A stretch of 64,000 bases of DNA from the NCBI RefSeq assembly GCF_963678635.1, contig NC_087066.1, positions 63,184,282 through 63,248,281 on the forward strand, in the 5' to 3' direction. How positions within the stretch are numbered: the first letter of the stretch is position 1; every line of letters starts with the position of its first letter. Below are positions 1-11,248 of this stretch, piece after piece. The notes below the pieces were generated by a model. It worked only from the letters and a program-made list of their open reading frames with translations. It was not told the origin of the DNA and did not search any database. The position numbers were made by a program, and so were the translations under genes. This stretch comes from Symsagittifera roscoffensis. Its lineage: Eukaryota; Xenacoelomorpha; Acoela; Convolutidae.

Positions 1-1081
1 ATCACGGCGTTTAAGCTGAAAAAGCTTCTATGGCACTGAAATAAAATAACAGGAAAAACGGACAAAAATTGATAAAAACTCAAACACCATTACGAGGCCA
101 AAATGTGGGTTTTGAGAATTGTAGCGGGTTCCGCAACAAGGACGCTCTCTTTGTTCTTCTTTTGTTCTTTTATTTTCTTTTATCGTTCCGACAAATATTT
201 AATATGTTTAAAGACTTGTATCTGGAATCCACGAACATACAAACACAAAATTGTGAGCCTATCCAGTGCACAGTTTGGCCTCGTAGTAATGACATTTTCT
301 CAAAGTCGGTTAACTTTGAACGTAAAATTACGAGGACAAATAATGTTTAGAATTTTACCAGCTTTTCCATGGTGCAATTTATTTCAAACCAAACTCATAC
401 TTTTGAAAGGGTTCATTTCGTTTGGTTCAAAATTAAAGGGCAAACAGGGTGAGTTCTAATTTTTCTTCCATCAGTTGAGCCTGCTTGCCCCTTTTTAGAC
501 ATTTAAATTCGTTTTCCAGACAATATGAACTACTTTGACTATATTCTGGGGGTTTTTAAGGAGATGGTAAAAAGATTGGTCAGCAAAAATTCCGTTGTTC
601 TATAAAAACATTTTTTAGATGAATGAAATCACCATATCATCAATTTGGTCTCCAAATAGATTATCAAATCAATTTTCCACTGGAAAAAATCTGTAAATAA
701 TTCGTTTATAATCGACCAAAAGCAAATGTATTGCTTTTGTTCCGACTTTCCAAGAAAGCGAAGAAATATTTCTTTCTCCACTCAAAGTCAGAATTTTTAA
801 CTAGCATTTTTTGACCGGATGCTCAAGTTGTTCTGAGCTCAAATTTAAATAAATAATTATCCTGAGATTGGTTTTTGTAAATTTAGGAGAATTAAAGTTT
901 TCCAGTTTGGGACAATTAACGCGCGAAATTCTTCGTGCTAGTAACTCGCATGCGGATGTTTGATCCATGTTAAAAACTGTTCAAAACTGAATTGAGGCCT
1001 GCTATTTAGTATAGTTAGTATTTTGCTATGAGCGAAAATTATCACTCTTTATATTATACAGTAGGTAAGGTGATGATGTTC
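1..1081. other. AT-rich noncoding stretch
   Basis: No convincing gene is seen. Open frames at 69-459 overlap in two frames, have no recognisable domain and a biased F/L/K composition typical of AT-rich chance ORFs. Around 258-294 there is a short stretch related, in inverted orientation, to 47320-47356. Confidence 0.6.
258..294 (+). repeat. dispersed repeat fragment, inverted match at 47320-47356
   Basis: The core GCACAGTTTGGCCTCGT at about 269-285 matches, with few mismatches, the reverse complement of 47320-47356. The match fades on both sides, so this is probably a remnant of an interspersed repeat present in both orientations in the window. Confidence 0.45.
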
Positions 1082-1500
1082 CAAAACAACCTGACAAAAA
1101 CAGGTGCAAGTCTTGTTTTTGTTGATGCGGTCAGTTATTTTTGCGTCCGAACTGTCTTTAAACACTAACTACGCTTTTCTTTGATGAGAGCTTTGATGGA
1201 AGTCAAGACTGGGTTTGACTGAATCAACAATCGTCAAGCACAGCACAGTAACCGTTGCCATATATAGTTAAGCAAACCAACTTCAGAATTTTTCAAAACA
1301 ATCTGACAAAAACATTTGCAAGTCTTGTTTTTGTTGATGCGGTCAGTTATTTTTGCGTCCGAACTGTCTTTAAACACTAAATACGCTTTTCTTTGATCAG
1401 AGCTTTGATGGAAGTCAAGACTGGGTTTGACTGAATCAACAATCGTCAAGCACAGCACAGTAACCGTTGCCATATATAGTTAAGCAAACCAACTTCAGAC
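1082..1500. repeat. 212-bp tandem duplication (2 copies)
   Basis: Two head-to-tail copies begin at about 1082 and 1294 (period 212). Both contain GTTGATGCGGTCAGTT and end with CATATATAGTTAAGCAAACC. Differences are few, indicating a fairly recent duplication. No coding capacity is apparent. Confidence 0.85.
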
Positions 1501-1808
1501 TTTTTTTCGAAAAAATTATTTTTTACTTTACAAAGTGATAACTATTTTTGGAAGCGGTGAACGTTACGGTCTCGATAATAAAAAAAATGATCAGCCAAAA
1601 AAATTTATTGAGGTTAAGTAGAGGGGTAGTTTTATATTCAAAACACTAGCAGAAATAGTCATTTAGTCCAAAATAGCAAAATAAGACTGCTTTACATCAA
1701 AGCGAAGTCTTGACTGTTCCGACTGCTCCTTAATCATTATCGATTGGTTGTTGGAAAAAAAGATTTTAAATACCTTAAATCTTGGACAAAACCAAGCATC
1801 AAGTGTGA

Positions 1809-2726
1809 AAAATTGAACAGCACGAAACTGATACGACTAATTAGCTTGCCTCAATTAAATATAGAACAATTCTGTAGCAAATGATAGTTTGCCATGCATA
1901 AATAAACCGTGTTACGCTTTCAGGATTATAAAAAAAAATTATTGCTTCGATCGCTAAATTGCTTCGATCGCTAAATCGCTAAATCCGACTGTCCCTTAAT
2001 TGTTATTAAATAGTTGATTGCAAAGACAAAACTTTAAAATTCCATACTTTGTAAAAGAAATCAAGCATAAAGTTGAACAAGACTGCTCATATCAGAGCGA
2101 AGCCCTGAAACTTCCGACTGCCTTCTAAGTTCTATGGAGCAGCAACACAAAATTGAATGAGATAAGGTGATATGATTGTAATGATTTTTTTTTCATTGAA
2201 TTTTTTTTTGTGAAAATCACCCCCCCCCCCCCCATATAAAGTACAGATTGATAGACTTTGCTCCTGGTAAAAATTGAACAGCACGAAACTGATACGACTA
2301 ATTAGCTTGCCTCAATTAAATATAGAACAATTCTGTAGCAAATGATAGTTTGCCATGCATAAATAAACCGTGTTACGCTTTCAGGATTATAAAAAAAGAT
2401 TATTGCTTCGATCGCTAAATTGCTTCGATCGCTAAATCGCTAAAACCGACTGTCCCTTAACTGTTATTAAATAGTTGATTGCAAAGACAAAACTTTAAAA
2501 TCCCATACTTTGTAAAAGAAATCAAGCATAAAGTTGAACAAGACTGCTCATATCAGAGCGAAGCCCTGAAACTTCCGACTGCCTTCTAAGTTCTATAGAG
2601 CAGCAACACAAAATTGAATGAGATAAGGTGATATGATTGTAATGATTTTTTTTCATTGAATTTTTTTTTGTGAAAATCACCCCCCCCCATATAAAGTACA
2701 AATTGATAGATTTGGCTCCTGGTAAC
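1809..2726. repeat. 461-bp direct duplication with poly-C tracts
   Basis: The segment beginning AAATTGAACAGCACGAAACTG at about 1809 recurs at about 2270 (offset 461). Both copies run through a short internal duplication (TTGCTTCGATCGCTAAAT), a T-rich stretch and a homopolymeric C tract (2220-2233 in copy 1, shorter in copy 2). Copy 2 continues into the TIR-type repeat at 2571-3034. Confidence 0.8.
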
Positions 2727-3034
2727 AAATCATATATGCCAAATAAGCTTCCTTCAACCAATTTGGAGCGATTTCTAAGACGGACTAAATTTCTGGTTAC
2801 GCGTTAATAGCGCGATATATATCTCGTTAATTGTCCCAATTTGGTCAAAATCGCAATCTTTAAACCCTCCATAGGTAATTTATAATTTTAAAGTAAGCTC
2901 AGGAAGACAAAATTTTTTGAATGATAAAGAAAAAGTTCGTCAAAAACGGCTAGTTAAAAAGTCAAAGTTTTTCTGAACAAAAAAAACACCACGAGCACAA
3001 ATATTCCGTTACTTTCGTTAGGAAAGTCGGAACA
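2571..3034. mobile_element. non-autonomous TIR element, copy A
   Basis: The left end has ACTTCCGACT (degenerate TGTTCCGACT) and the right end AGTCGGAACA, forming about 10-bp terminal inverted repeats. Interior blocks (a TTTGGAGCGATTTCTAAGAC-like block, GCGCGATATATATC, GCTAGTTAAAAAGTC, GAGCACAAATATTCC) are shared with copies at 6950-7708 and 7892-8387. It has no ORF, so it is MITE-like. A flanking target-site duplication was not identified. Confidence 0.55.
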
Positions 3035-5065
3035 AAAATGTTAAGTTAGCAGCACGAAATCAACACGATCAATTATTTTTGCCTTCAATCAAATTGGAAA
3101 GATTTGTATTGCGGGATTGTTCGCCACGCATAAATAAATTGCGGTAAGTTTTCGCAATCATAAATTAAACTTTCACAATCGCGCTTAATTCAGTCCAGGG
3201 CATGGCAAAATTGGCCATTTCAATACTTCGGACCTTAAGAAGAATCAAAGGCAAAATGTATTTTCATATTTGAGCTCAGGCAGTCGATATTTTATTCGGA
3301 AGTCGGAACAAAAATTCAGTGAGGAGATCTTTCAATTGATTGAGGTCAATAATTTTTCTAGCCAAACAGAATCATGCAGCTTTTTGTTTTATCGGGAAGC
3401 AATTCATCTTTCGCGTTCTCGTATAAAAGATAATGCAATGTTACAATCTTCATGCTCTTAGGAACCATTACAGCATCTCATTGATTTTTTAAAGAAAGTC
3501 TCAATCGAAAAAATGCATAGAAAATAAAAACATTTTGTTTGCGTTGATTAAATAAAAGTAGCTCAGATATTGCACACTACATTTTTCGCATGTATTTTTT
3601 ATTAACAAAAATTGTTTTTTGATCCCGATTTCAGTATACTCTGTATTTAATCAATATTATATTTGAAACAGTATTTGTGCTGAAAAGGTTTTTGTTTCTG
3701 TTTTTCTGTGATTTTTATACTGCACCACTGATTATAAAAATCTATGAACATGTATGGCTCGTAAGAATTGTTTATTTCGTATCTTAGTTACAATTTCCCA
3801 CTTCATGAGATTGTTTTAACAATTATGAATCATCAGAATCAATTTTTCGGTCCCACATGGTATAAATAGAGTGTGAAAACTTGGGATTATTGGAACGAGT
3901 TGGATAACCTCTGGGCCTTCTCATAATTAGTTCGTGTCACTTGCTGGACTGTCAAGCACTTACATGTATGATTAGTAGCAAAAAAAGTTCAGACAAAATT
4001 TATTCAAGACAACGATTGACATTTTTTGGAAAAGCTTTGCATTCAAAAGTTAATTTAGACCCAATTAATGTCTGAAGGTTGTCAGACCAGCCTGCCTAAA
4101 CCGAAAAACATCGAGGGAGTTTTGGTACAATCAGCAATAATATTATTTTCTCCCACGGAATTTGTCTCAGGGCTGCCCGACAATTCAGTTTTTATTGCAA
4201 AAAATAGAGCAGAGAAAAATATCAAAAAACAGCAAATGACAGATTTAGAAAACTTTTCGCGGATTTCTTTACTTATATCCTTTTGCAAAAAGGGGGGGGG
4301 GCAGCTTTTGCTAAATGGGGGAGATTCGTTACAAGTTCAAAATTCTCATATGCTTAACCGTTGATTTTTTTCTTTTTAGACGGGGTGATATTCGTTACTA
4401 GGTACCCGAAAAGGGATATAATAAAAGAGATCCCTTTTTGCTTGCAAAAATTAGTTTTCCAGACAAAAAATTTGTCTTAAGGCCGCTGGAAAATTCAAGA
4501 ATGCATGCAGTATATTCAAAGCTGGAAGGCTGCATTTTAAAGAGTTTCAATAATTTCGGAAGTTGAAATCAACTAAAAAGAACAACCTGTCCTTTTCGCC
4601 AATTTTGCATGCAATTTCGAAGTTTCAAACAACCTTGAGACATGAATTTGTTTGAAAAATTGGCGTTTGCAAGAAACCTTTTTTTCAAAATACGTTAATT
4701 GCTCTTTTTAATTAATTTTGTCTGTCCGAACTTTTTGCAACTAATTATAGGCCATCTGCTCTTTTTAATTAATTTAATTTAATCCGGTCTGTTCCAATTT
4801 TTTGCAACTCTCTATACGATGACATTACAGCCTTTTTTGAGCTTCATTTTTTTCTTTATAAAATTTCCAGACACGAACATATTTTAATTTCAATTTTTTC
4901 TCTGCGTTGAAAAACTCTACGTAGTTTAAAGCAACAACGCATTCGACGTTGAAAATTGTTGGTCATTTTATGATTACTGGTTCAAAATTCAATTCTGTTA
5001 CCAATGTTGTTCATAACTAATACGATCACAACTACTAAGTTAGTTCTTTGACTTATTGTGAAAAC
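3035..5065. other. AT-rich noncoding stretch
   Basis: No gene with recognisable features. Open frames at 3270-3461 and 4068-4364 are short; the latter is read through a G10 homopolymer and has no domain. Several related short motifs recur (TTTTCCAGACAAAAAATTTG-like, GCTCTTTTTAATTAATTT twice near 4695-4765), showing local duplications. Confidence 0.5.
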
Positions 5066-5304
5066 ATGAGCTCAAACTCCACCTTTAATGACGACACCAT
5101 CTCGCAACAACCACTCGGCGTTGTGCGGAATGACGGGAATCGCTCGCGGAATGATCAAAGACAAGATGACGAGTTCGACCACGATTTCCACGTTGCGATG
5201 TTTGGAGTTTTACTTGTAGTCACTTTTTTGTTACTGTTGCTGAGAATGTACATCTTACAGAGGGGTCGAAATCAAGAGCTGTGTGGGTTTAAAACCGGCA
5301 GAAG
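5066..5304 (+). CDS. putative first coding exon of a small single-pass membrane protein
   Basis: ATG at 5066 opens a 79-codon frame that is richer in GC than its surroundings. The N-terminal about 45 residues are hydrophilic and acidic, with an N-glycosylation-type NSTF near the start. Next comes one strong hydrophobic segment (AMFGVLLVVTFLLLLL), then a basic tail (RMYILQRGRNQ). The frame ends at a TAA overlapping a good 5' splice site, AAG|GTAATT at 5305. Spliced there it is in phase 2, which fits the 3' splice site at 22305/22306. No signal peptide is evident, so the topology is probably N-out/C-in by the positive-inside rule. I do not recognise the family. It could be a standalone 80-aa ORF or chance, but composition and splice context argue for a real exon. 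Confidence 0.45.
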
Positions 5305-6949
5305 GTAATTTGAACAGAACTTCGATAGATGATGAGTTTATGTTGCAGGTACAAGTGTGATAGAGGGGTCCCCAATTACATTCATAATAGGCAAATATCG
5401 CAAATAACTAACTCGAAATGCGCCCGTCGGTCTTTCTAAAACTTTTTCAAACGTAGTTAACCCGGCTTCATTCGCGCAAACTTATTCGATACTTTAATTC
5501 GACATCATCAAATCACTAAATTGAGCATTTTTGAGGCAATCTTTGTATACTACTAAGTATTACTAAACAGTGATATATTACTAAGTCTCTCCGATCTTTT
5601 TACAGGAAATATCATCTTTTGCAAGTAGATCAAGGATGGTTATCTTTTAAGAATCTTAATTTTTTACGTATCTTACAATGGGGGTTGGGGGGGGGGGTGC
5701 GGACACTTTTTTCTCAGGGATTCTCGGGGAGGATTAAACTGGGGGAACAAAAATCCATGGGCGTTACTTTAACAACCAGCACGCACCCACAGGGTGGGTG
5801 TTAGGGTTTCAGCCTAAAAGGGGGCTTTGATCTAAAAGAAGCTAAACATGGAATGGGGGACAAGCAGGGGGATAAGTTTTCATCTTCCTCTTTCCCCGGA
5901 GATATTTAAGGGCAGGATGTGAAATTGATTTTAAATGCGAACTTTCACTAATCAGAATAGAGCTTTATACAGGGCTGCGCTTAGCAAATTTAATTTTATT
6001 TGAACGCTGGGGTGGAAAAGTTTAAGTTGGTCTATTTAGGAGGGGGATGTTCACTTGACATCAAGAACGAACAGAGTAACGTATATTGGCTAAGGGAGCG
6101 TGTAAGAATGAGTCAGCAAAATTTGAGAAAGAAAAAAAGAAAAAAAAACATTAAAGGGACAAATTGAAAACAAGATAACCATTTTCGAAGCTAAGTAAGT
6201 ATTACTTTTGGAAATTTCTATTAAAACGTGCTAAGCCAAAAGCAACTGTTAACTTGTGAAAACCCATTTTGAAAACTTAGATCAACCGTACAACACCCCC
6301 CCCCCCCCCCCTCCCATATCGAATTAGGGGGATGTTGTACGATTGATGAAATACCCAACCCAGATTTTCTAAACTAATATTTATCAATCAGAACGCAAGA
6401 AATGCTTGACCGCCTACCTTTTAAGAAAACTTGAATTAATATTTCCGTTCAACTATTCAATAAACCACAAGGACGACTTTTGACGATGAAATTTTGCCTT
6501 GTCTGAACAAAGCAAATTTTGCATTCAAAAATCCAAGCATTTCGGATTTCGGATTGCTCGCCTAAAAGCTAATAGCATACGTAATAAAGAGACAAAATAT
6601 AAAAAAAACCAAGGACTTCTATGCTTGCAAATACCAGAATCCACTTTTTTTGAGCTATAAGAAAACAATTTCAATCCGAAACCGCAGTTTTTTTTTGAAA
6701 ATTCCTAACTTATCTTTGCCCTATTGATTACTTGTTACTGGTCGATACAGACATCCAAAAAGCCAGTGCATTACAAATTGGGTTCAACTAAAAGGCAATT
6801 ACAAATGCATTTGCATGTTTTTGGGAAATATGTGCGGAATGGCTGAAAAAACACCCTATTCGGCTTAGAAGACCAGGATTTATTGTATAACGAAAGTCCT
6901 TTCTCACACAAATCAAACAAGAAGGCCCGTATCAGGTCGAAGCCCTGAA
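5305..6949. other. noncoding DNA with homopolymer tracts (candidate intron)
   Basis: No gene seen. It contains G-rich runs near 5670-5700 and a C16 tract at 6296-6311. If the two-exon model is right, this is the start of a 17-kb intron running to 22305. Confidence 0.5.
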
Positions 6950-7708
6950 TGTTCCGACTGCATTTTAAGGTTTATGGAGCAGTAATATCATTAAAAAATT
7001 AAATGTAATAAAAAAATGAAATTTTTTTTTCTTCTAAAATTTAAATGATCTTTTATAAAAATCATCCCCCCACGCGCCATATAAAGTACAAAAGGATAGA
7101 TTTCGCTGCTTGTAACAAATCAATTATAGCAAATAAGCTTCGTTCAACCAATTTGGAACGATTTATAAGACGGATTAAATCTCGCTTACTCGTTAATAGC
7201 GCGAATTATATTGCGCGTTAATTGTCCCACATTGGTTAAAATGGCCAAAATGGCAATTTTTAAATCCTCATTACTTTACGAAAAACGATCACAGTTGAAA
7301 TATCTTTTCAAATTTAAGCTCAGGACAACAACATCTTTTGAATGGCATTAAAAATTCCATCAAAAATGGCTAGTTAAAAAGTCGAAGTTTGTCTGAAGAA
7401 AAAAAACCCAATTTGGAACGATTTCTAAGACGGGGATTAATTCTCCGCTTACGCTTTAATAGCGCGAAATATATCGCGCGTTAATTGTCCCAAATGGGCC
7501 AAATGGCAATCTTTAAACCCCCATAACTTTACAAAAAATGATCGCAGCTGAAATATCTTTTCAAATTTGAGCTCAGGACAACAATAACTTCCGAATGAAA
7601 ATTGAAAAATTCTGTCAAAAATGGCTAGTTAAAAAGTCGAAATTTGTCTGAAAAAAAACCCACCCCGAGCACAAATATTCCGTTAATTTTGTATCGAAAC
7701 TCGGAACA
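6950..7708. mobile_element. non-autonomous TIR element, copy B (with internal duplication)
   Basis: TGTTCCGACT at 6950-6959 and ACTCGGAACA (one mismatch to AGTCGGAACA) at 7699-7708 form the ends. Inside, the AATTTGGAACGATTT...AAAGTCGAA block occurs twice about 258 bp apart (about 7150-7385 and 7408-7645), which makes this copy longer than the others. No ORF. Confidence 0.6.
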
Positions 7709-7873
7709 AAAACCACAGAGTCCTTGCCGTACCGAACGGAAGCTGTTTTTCTAGATAGAAATTCTATGTAGATTATCTAACCTAGTTTGCTCGTATTTTT
7801 CGTGCAGAAGTGATCTATTTCTTTTCTGGTTTAGAAACAAACATTTTCTAGAAAAAACCAAGACTGCTCGTAT

Positions 7874-7890
7874 CAGGGCGAAGCCCTGAA
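7874..7890. repeat. perfect 7-bp hairpin outside the TIR element
   Basis: TCAGGGC-GAA-GCCCTGA is an exact palindromic stem with a 3-nt loop immediately before the left TIR of copy C. Degenerate versions precede copies A and B (AGCGAAGCCCTGA and GTCGAAGCCCTGA), so it belongs to the repeat family. Confidence 0.6.
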
Positions 7891-7891
7891 T

Positions 7892-8387
7892 GTTCCGACT
7901 GCCTTTTAATGTTTATTGAGCAGCAGTAATACATAAAAAACATATGAAATAAAATAAAAAGTAATTTTTTTTTCTAAAATTTGAAATTTTTTTTTTAATG
8001 AAAATCATCTCCCACACGCCATATAAAAAACAAAAAGATAGATTTCGTTCCTCGTAACAAATCAATTATGGCAAATAAGCTTCGTTCAACCAATTTGGAA
8101 CGATTTATAAGACGGATTAAATCTCGCTTACTCGTTAATAGCGCGAATTATATTGCGCGTAAATTGTCCCACATTGGTTAAAATGGCAATTTTTAAATCC
8201 TCATTACTTTACAAAAAATGATCACAGTTGAAATATTTTTTCAATATTAAGCTCAGGACAATATCTTTTGAATGACATAAAAAATTCCATCAAAAATGGC
8301 TAGTTAAAAAGTCGAAGTTTGTCTGAAGAAAAAAAAACCCACCCCGAGCACAAATATTCCTTTACTTTAGTATCGAAAGTCGGAACA
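7892..8387. mobile_element. non-autonomous TIR element, copy C
   Basis: Exact 10-bp inverted termini: TGTTCCGACT (7892-7901) and AGTCGGAACA (8378-8387). The unit is about 496 bp and is about 941 bp downstream of the matching part of copy B, with high similarity to it. No coding capacity. The three copies support a TIR-bounded MITE-like family rather than random duplications. Confidence 0.65.
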
Positions 8388-8525
8388 ATAACCAGAAATC
8401 ATTTAACTGCTCAACCGCAACGAGATAAACGTGCTTCGAGTATACACAATAGCAGTAGCGAATACAATGCAAACTTACACTTGTTATAACATTTTTATTC
8501 TCCTAAAACTTGGGAACTCTATCAA

Positions 8526-8606
8526 GGGCTGTAGCCTAGTGGATAGAGCAAGTGTATAGCAATCAGAACGGCGCGATTTGAGCTCCCAATAGGAGACTTT
8601 TTTCTA
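8526..8606 (+). repeat. tRNA-derived relic (SINE-like head)
   Basis: GGGCTGTAGCCTAGTGGATAGAGC resembles a tRNA 5' half with an A box (TAGCCTAGTGG). GCGCGATTTGAGCTCCC, about 38 nt on, resembles a B box. The expected 3' acceptor strand complementary to GGGCTGT is absent, so it is not an intact tRNA gene. A pol III-type SINE head or a tRNA pseudogene is most likely. Confidence 0.45.
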
Positions 8607-8788
8607 GCTAGAAATAGCCTAGATTTAACTAATTTCTGATCAGAATTGAGATAAGAAATAAAGTATTTAAAGAAAATCCATGCTTTATTGAAACATTTCA
8701 TAAAGAATTTCTGACTAGAAATTAGATTAGATGCAAAGTATTTCAGGTCAGAAATAAAGAATTTTCTCGGTACGGGTTCTTATATCAG

Positions 8789-8921
8789 TGGGGGTTTTGG
8801 CATTATTGACACCACTATTTGCCGTGCAATTGACTACATGAAGCTAGTGGAACACCGAGAAACTGATACCATGCGTCCTGTTATTTTAACCGTAGTTGAG
8901 CCCGGGTCGGTTGTACACTGA
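8789..8921 (+). CDS. weak exon-like ORF within the candidate intron
   Basis: An AG at 8787-8788 precedes 43 open codons of GC-richer, low-redundancy sequence (includes GFGIIDTTICRAIDYMKL and ETDTMRPVILTVVEPGS), ending in TGA at 8919. Just downstream, GACGAGTGGAAGGTAAG is duplicated, giving two consensus 5' splice sites (AAG|GTAAG near 8934 and 8950). The reading phase after the AG is compatible with the exon at 5066-5304. I recognise no family. It may be a host exon, a decayed exon or chance. Confidence 0.22.
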
Positions 8922-9325
8922 GACGAGTGGAAGGTAAGACGAGTGGAAGGTAAGGGTACTTCCCGGGTAAGAATTAGCAACAGGACTGTGAAACACTTAG
9001 TAAGTTTTGTGGAACGCTCGATATGTTGACTTGTATTAAAACCAGAAAAAAAATCTGATAAACAAAATGATTGGATGTCACATAGCTTTTTTACATTGGT
9101 GTCTTCAAAAGTTTGTAAGGCGTGATCGATATGGATGCAATAACAACTGTTTTGATAATATTTGTAATCATATAACTTATCTTTATGCTGTCTGAATCGT
9201 AATATTTGCCAGTTAACTGTTTCATTTACGGAAGAACATTTTACGGTTAATGCTTCTTTAGGAGGGGGAGATATTTTGTGGGTGATCCGAAAAGGTTCAG
9301 CAATCCACTATATTCTGTTATAACC

Positions 9326-9330
9326 GATTG
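9326..9330 (+). repeat. target-site duplication, left copy (GATTG)
   Basis: GATTG immediately precedes the left LTR and is repeated exactly after the right LTR at 21530-21534. A 5-bp duplication is normal for Ty3/gypsy integrases and fixes both ends of the element. Confidence 0.9.
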
Positions 9331-10639
9331 TGTCGTCTTTAGGGTTTCCACACACGGTCTTGCGAAGCTATCCCTTTTACCGTGCTAAAGCAGGGGGCAC
9401 TAAGGCTCGGTATTAACGACAATCCCGAAAGGGTTATGTTAGTGGTGAGTTTTCCCCTACTGTATTCTATTATTCCCCCTTGGTCAGTGATGCTCTTGCT
9501 CGCTATATCTCGCTTGAATTCGCGTACAACGAATTCCTTTCTTTCAAATGAATTCAATATATATAAGTCTGAATACAAAGGGCCTACTAGTTCGGCCAGA
9601 GTATAATTTATTAATATACAACAGAATGGTTTGCGATCTGTACACGCTTAACAATTTCTTCTGCGTACTCGGTCAGTACACGAGTCGACTAAGCTCTCTG
9701 ACTTTTGCTAGCTTCTACTCTAACTAATATTCCACAAGGCACTTCGACTTGCGTTCTTACTTCACTCGCTGTAAAACAATTAACTGATGAGTTCAGATAG
9801 CGACCACAACTCGGACCTACCAAATCTTACGTTCGTTAACTCGTTCTCTGTTCAAAATCCGCTCTCGAACTTCCACTTCTTATCTCTATTTGCGCTCCGT
9901 TTTTGTTAAAGTCACGCCACTTCATATCGGTGTTGTCATCCCCTTAAGCACAACCGCCCCCTATGGTTTTCCCTTTTACCTACTCCCTCTGTCAAAGCTG
10001 ACGGGTTCCAAGTCCGGGGTTTTTATCGACTTGTTCACGTTTCGTAAATACATCCCCCTGCGGTTGGTATCGTAAATCGGGTAAGTAACCGAAGTCGTAT
10101 GATTCTTATCAGTTAAATCCCCCCTACGCTACTTACTTAAATACCAGCTGACTTCGGTGTCAAATCTTGAACCAAGCAACAAAGTCGTATGATCCCAATA
10201 AACTAATCATAACTCGATTTTGAACCAAATTTACTAATATTTTCCCTATCATGTTGGGATAAAATACACGGTCGGGGATAAGTTTTGCTTTTATACTCGG
10301 TAGTACCCCCATGACCCAATTTACCCTAGGCACATAATTCCGTGCATGTACAATCCCATAGAAATTAGCTACCTACAGGTATAAACCGTTTTCCATTTTC
10401 TTAATCCCAGCCAGAGTTAGAGGGGAAAATGTCAGGGTAAAAGTGCATTTTTCTTCGATTTTACTTCTACTATTTTATTTAGCTTTACGTCCACTTTTCA
10501 ATCTTTCTACTTTGTTTACCCTTAGCTAACAGCCATCCAATTAAGCTATTTAGACCTCATAACGAGAAATGAAATACCTAAACTTAAACCAAGGTAACGA
10601 TACCCAAGCAGAAAATACGCTAGAATTACCAATTCTACA
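9331..10639 (-). repeat. 3' LTR (left copy)
   Basis: 1309 bp, reading TGTCGTCTTT...AATTCTACA on the plus strand. It is nearly identical to 20205-21529. Because all element genes run on the minus strand, this is the 3' LTR. On the minus strand it contains an AATAAA at about 9607-9612. Confidence 0.93.
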
Positions 10640-10702
10640 GTCTTCCCTTCTAGTCTATTATTCTCCCGAATAATGTTAGGTTTTTCTCTCCCCCCTTTTT
10701 TT
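10640..10702 (-). promoter_or_regulatory. polypurine tract region of the retroelement
   Basis: Read on the minus strand, a purine-rich AGAAGGGAAGA abuts the 3' LTR (10641-10651). A longer, nearly pure purine run lies just upstream (10680-10702). The LTR-adjacent run is the expected plus-strand primer; which of the two is used cannot be decided by eye. Confidence 0.6.
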
Positions 10703-10852
10703 ACCATTAAATACTGAATTACTGACTATATACAATCTATACTTTATTTAGGTGTAAGCTATAGTTAAGTTTAAGTTTAAGCTATAAGTTTAATCAGTTC
10801 CTTCCTTTATAAATTCCTTGGTTATTAGCGAGAGTTTGTAAACTCTCCTCTT

Positions 10853-11248
10853 CTAATTTTCGGCCATCGAATTGGTTGAGGACTCGTCATATTCGTCTGA
10901 CCATATCCCCTCTCCCCATTGGGCCTGGAGCGCCCGATATTCCTCCTCTCCAATGGTATGTCTGATTTCGTCAAAGAGGTCCCTAATTTTGGGCCTATCA
11001 CTGGGCCTCCTCCTCCTAGCCCTTGCTATGTCAGAGAGGGAAATTGAGTGGGTGCTTGCAGAGTCCTCATCACTCTCCCAACTGAGAAATTTCTCCCGCC
11101 CAGACTTCTTCGAAGGCGGTTGACCCTCGGTCGAGCAAGTGTCGTTTGCCGGGTCCCGGGCGGGCTCATGTACATGAAATTGGCCCGCAGTTGAGCAACT
11201 CTCCAGATCGGGCTCCCCTGGATTGAACTTCCAGAGAGCTGTGCTCAC
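10853..11248 (-). CDS. possible accessory 3' ORF of the retroelement
   Basis: A 131-codon frame lies between env and the 3' LTR. It is hydrophilic, with an acidic/Ser-rich middle (WESDEDSAS), an Arg-rich patch (IARARRRRPSDRPK) and an acidic C-terminal part (GEEEYRALQAQWGEGIW). The first in-frame start-like codon is GTG, so translation may depend on splicing. An overlapping frame at 11166-11372 suggests a frameshift or a longer ancestral ORF. I recognise no family. By position it is analogous to accessory genes after env in complex retroelements, but that is inference. Confidence 0.4.
   Translation of the reverse strand: MSTALWKFNPGEPDLESCSTAGQFHVHEPARDPANDTCSTEGQPPSKKSGREKFLSWESDEDSASTHSISLSDIARARRRRPSDRPKIRDLFDEIRHTIGEEEYRALQAQWGEGIWSDEYDESSTNSMAEN

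Larger units (their letters stand above)
7726..8775. repeat. possible outer repeat with 9-bp inverted termini
   Basis: CCGTACCGA at about 7727-7735 and TCGGTACGG at about 8768-8776 are inverted. A TTTTTCTAG(A/C)TAGAAAT motif lies just inside the left end and again near 8598. This may be an older element into which copy C and the tRNA-derived relic were inserted. A 9-bp inverted match could be chance. Confidence 0.25.

Noticed and set aside
69-459. Overlapping ORFs of 93 and 118 codons
   Set aside because: Low-complexity F/L/K-rich chance frames in AT-rich DNA without domain, splice context or conservation; part of the interval belongs to a dispersed repeat.
4068-4364. 98-codon ATG ORF
   Set aside because: Read through a G-homopolymer, no domain, antisense frame equally open; likely chance.
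8526-8606. Functional tRNA gene
   Set aside because: A- and B-box-like motifs are present but the acceptor stem cannot form, so it is treated as a tRNA-derived relic.
8789-8921. Protein tyrosine phosphatase-like exon (SGGFG... suggestive of a CSGG-x-G loop)
   Set aside because: The catalytic Cys and Arg are absent and the match is limited to a few residues; left as unassigned exon-like ORF.
9382-10075. Plus-strand ORFs inside the LTR (and their copies at 20256-20949)
   Set aside because: They lie within LTR sequence antisense to the element's genes and are duplicated only because the LTR is; no domain.
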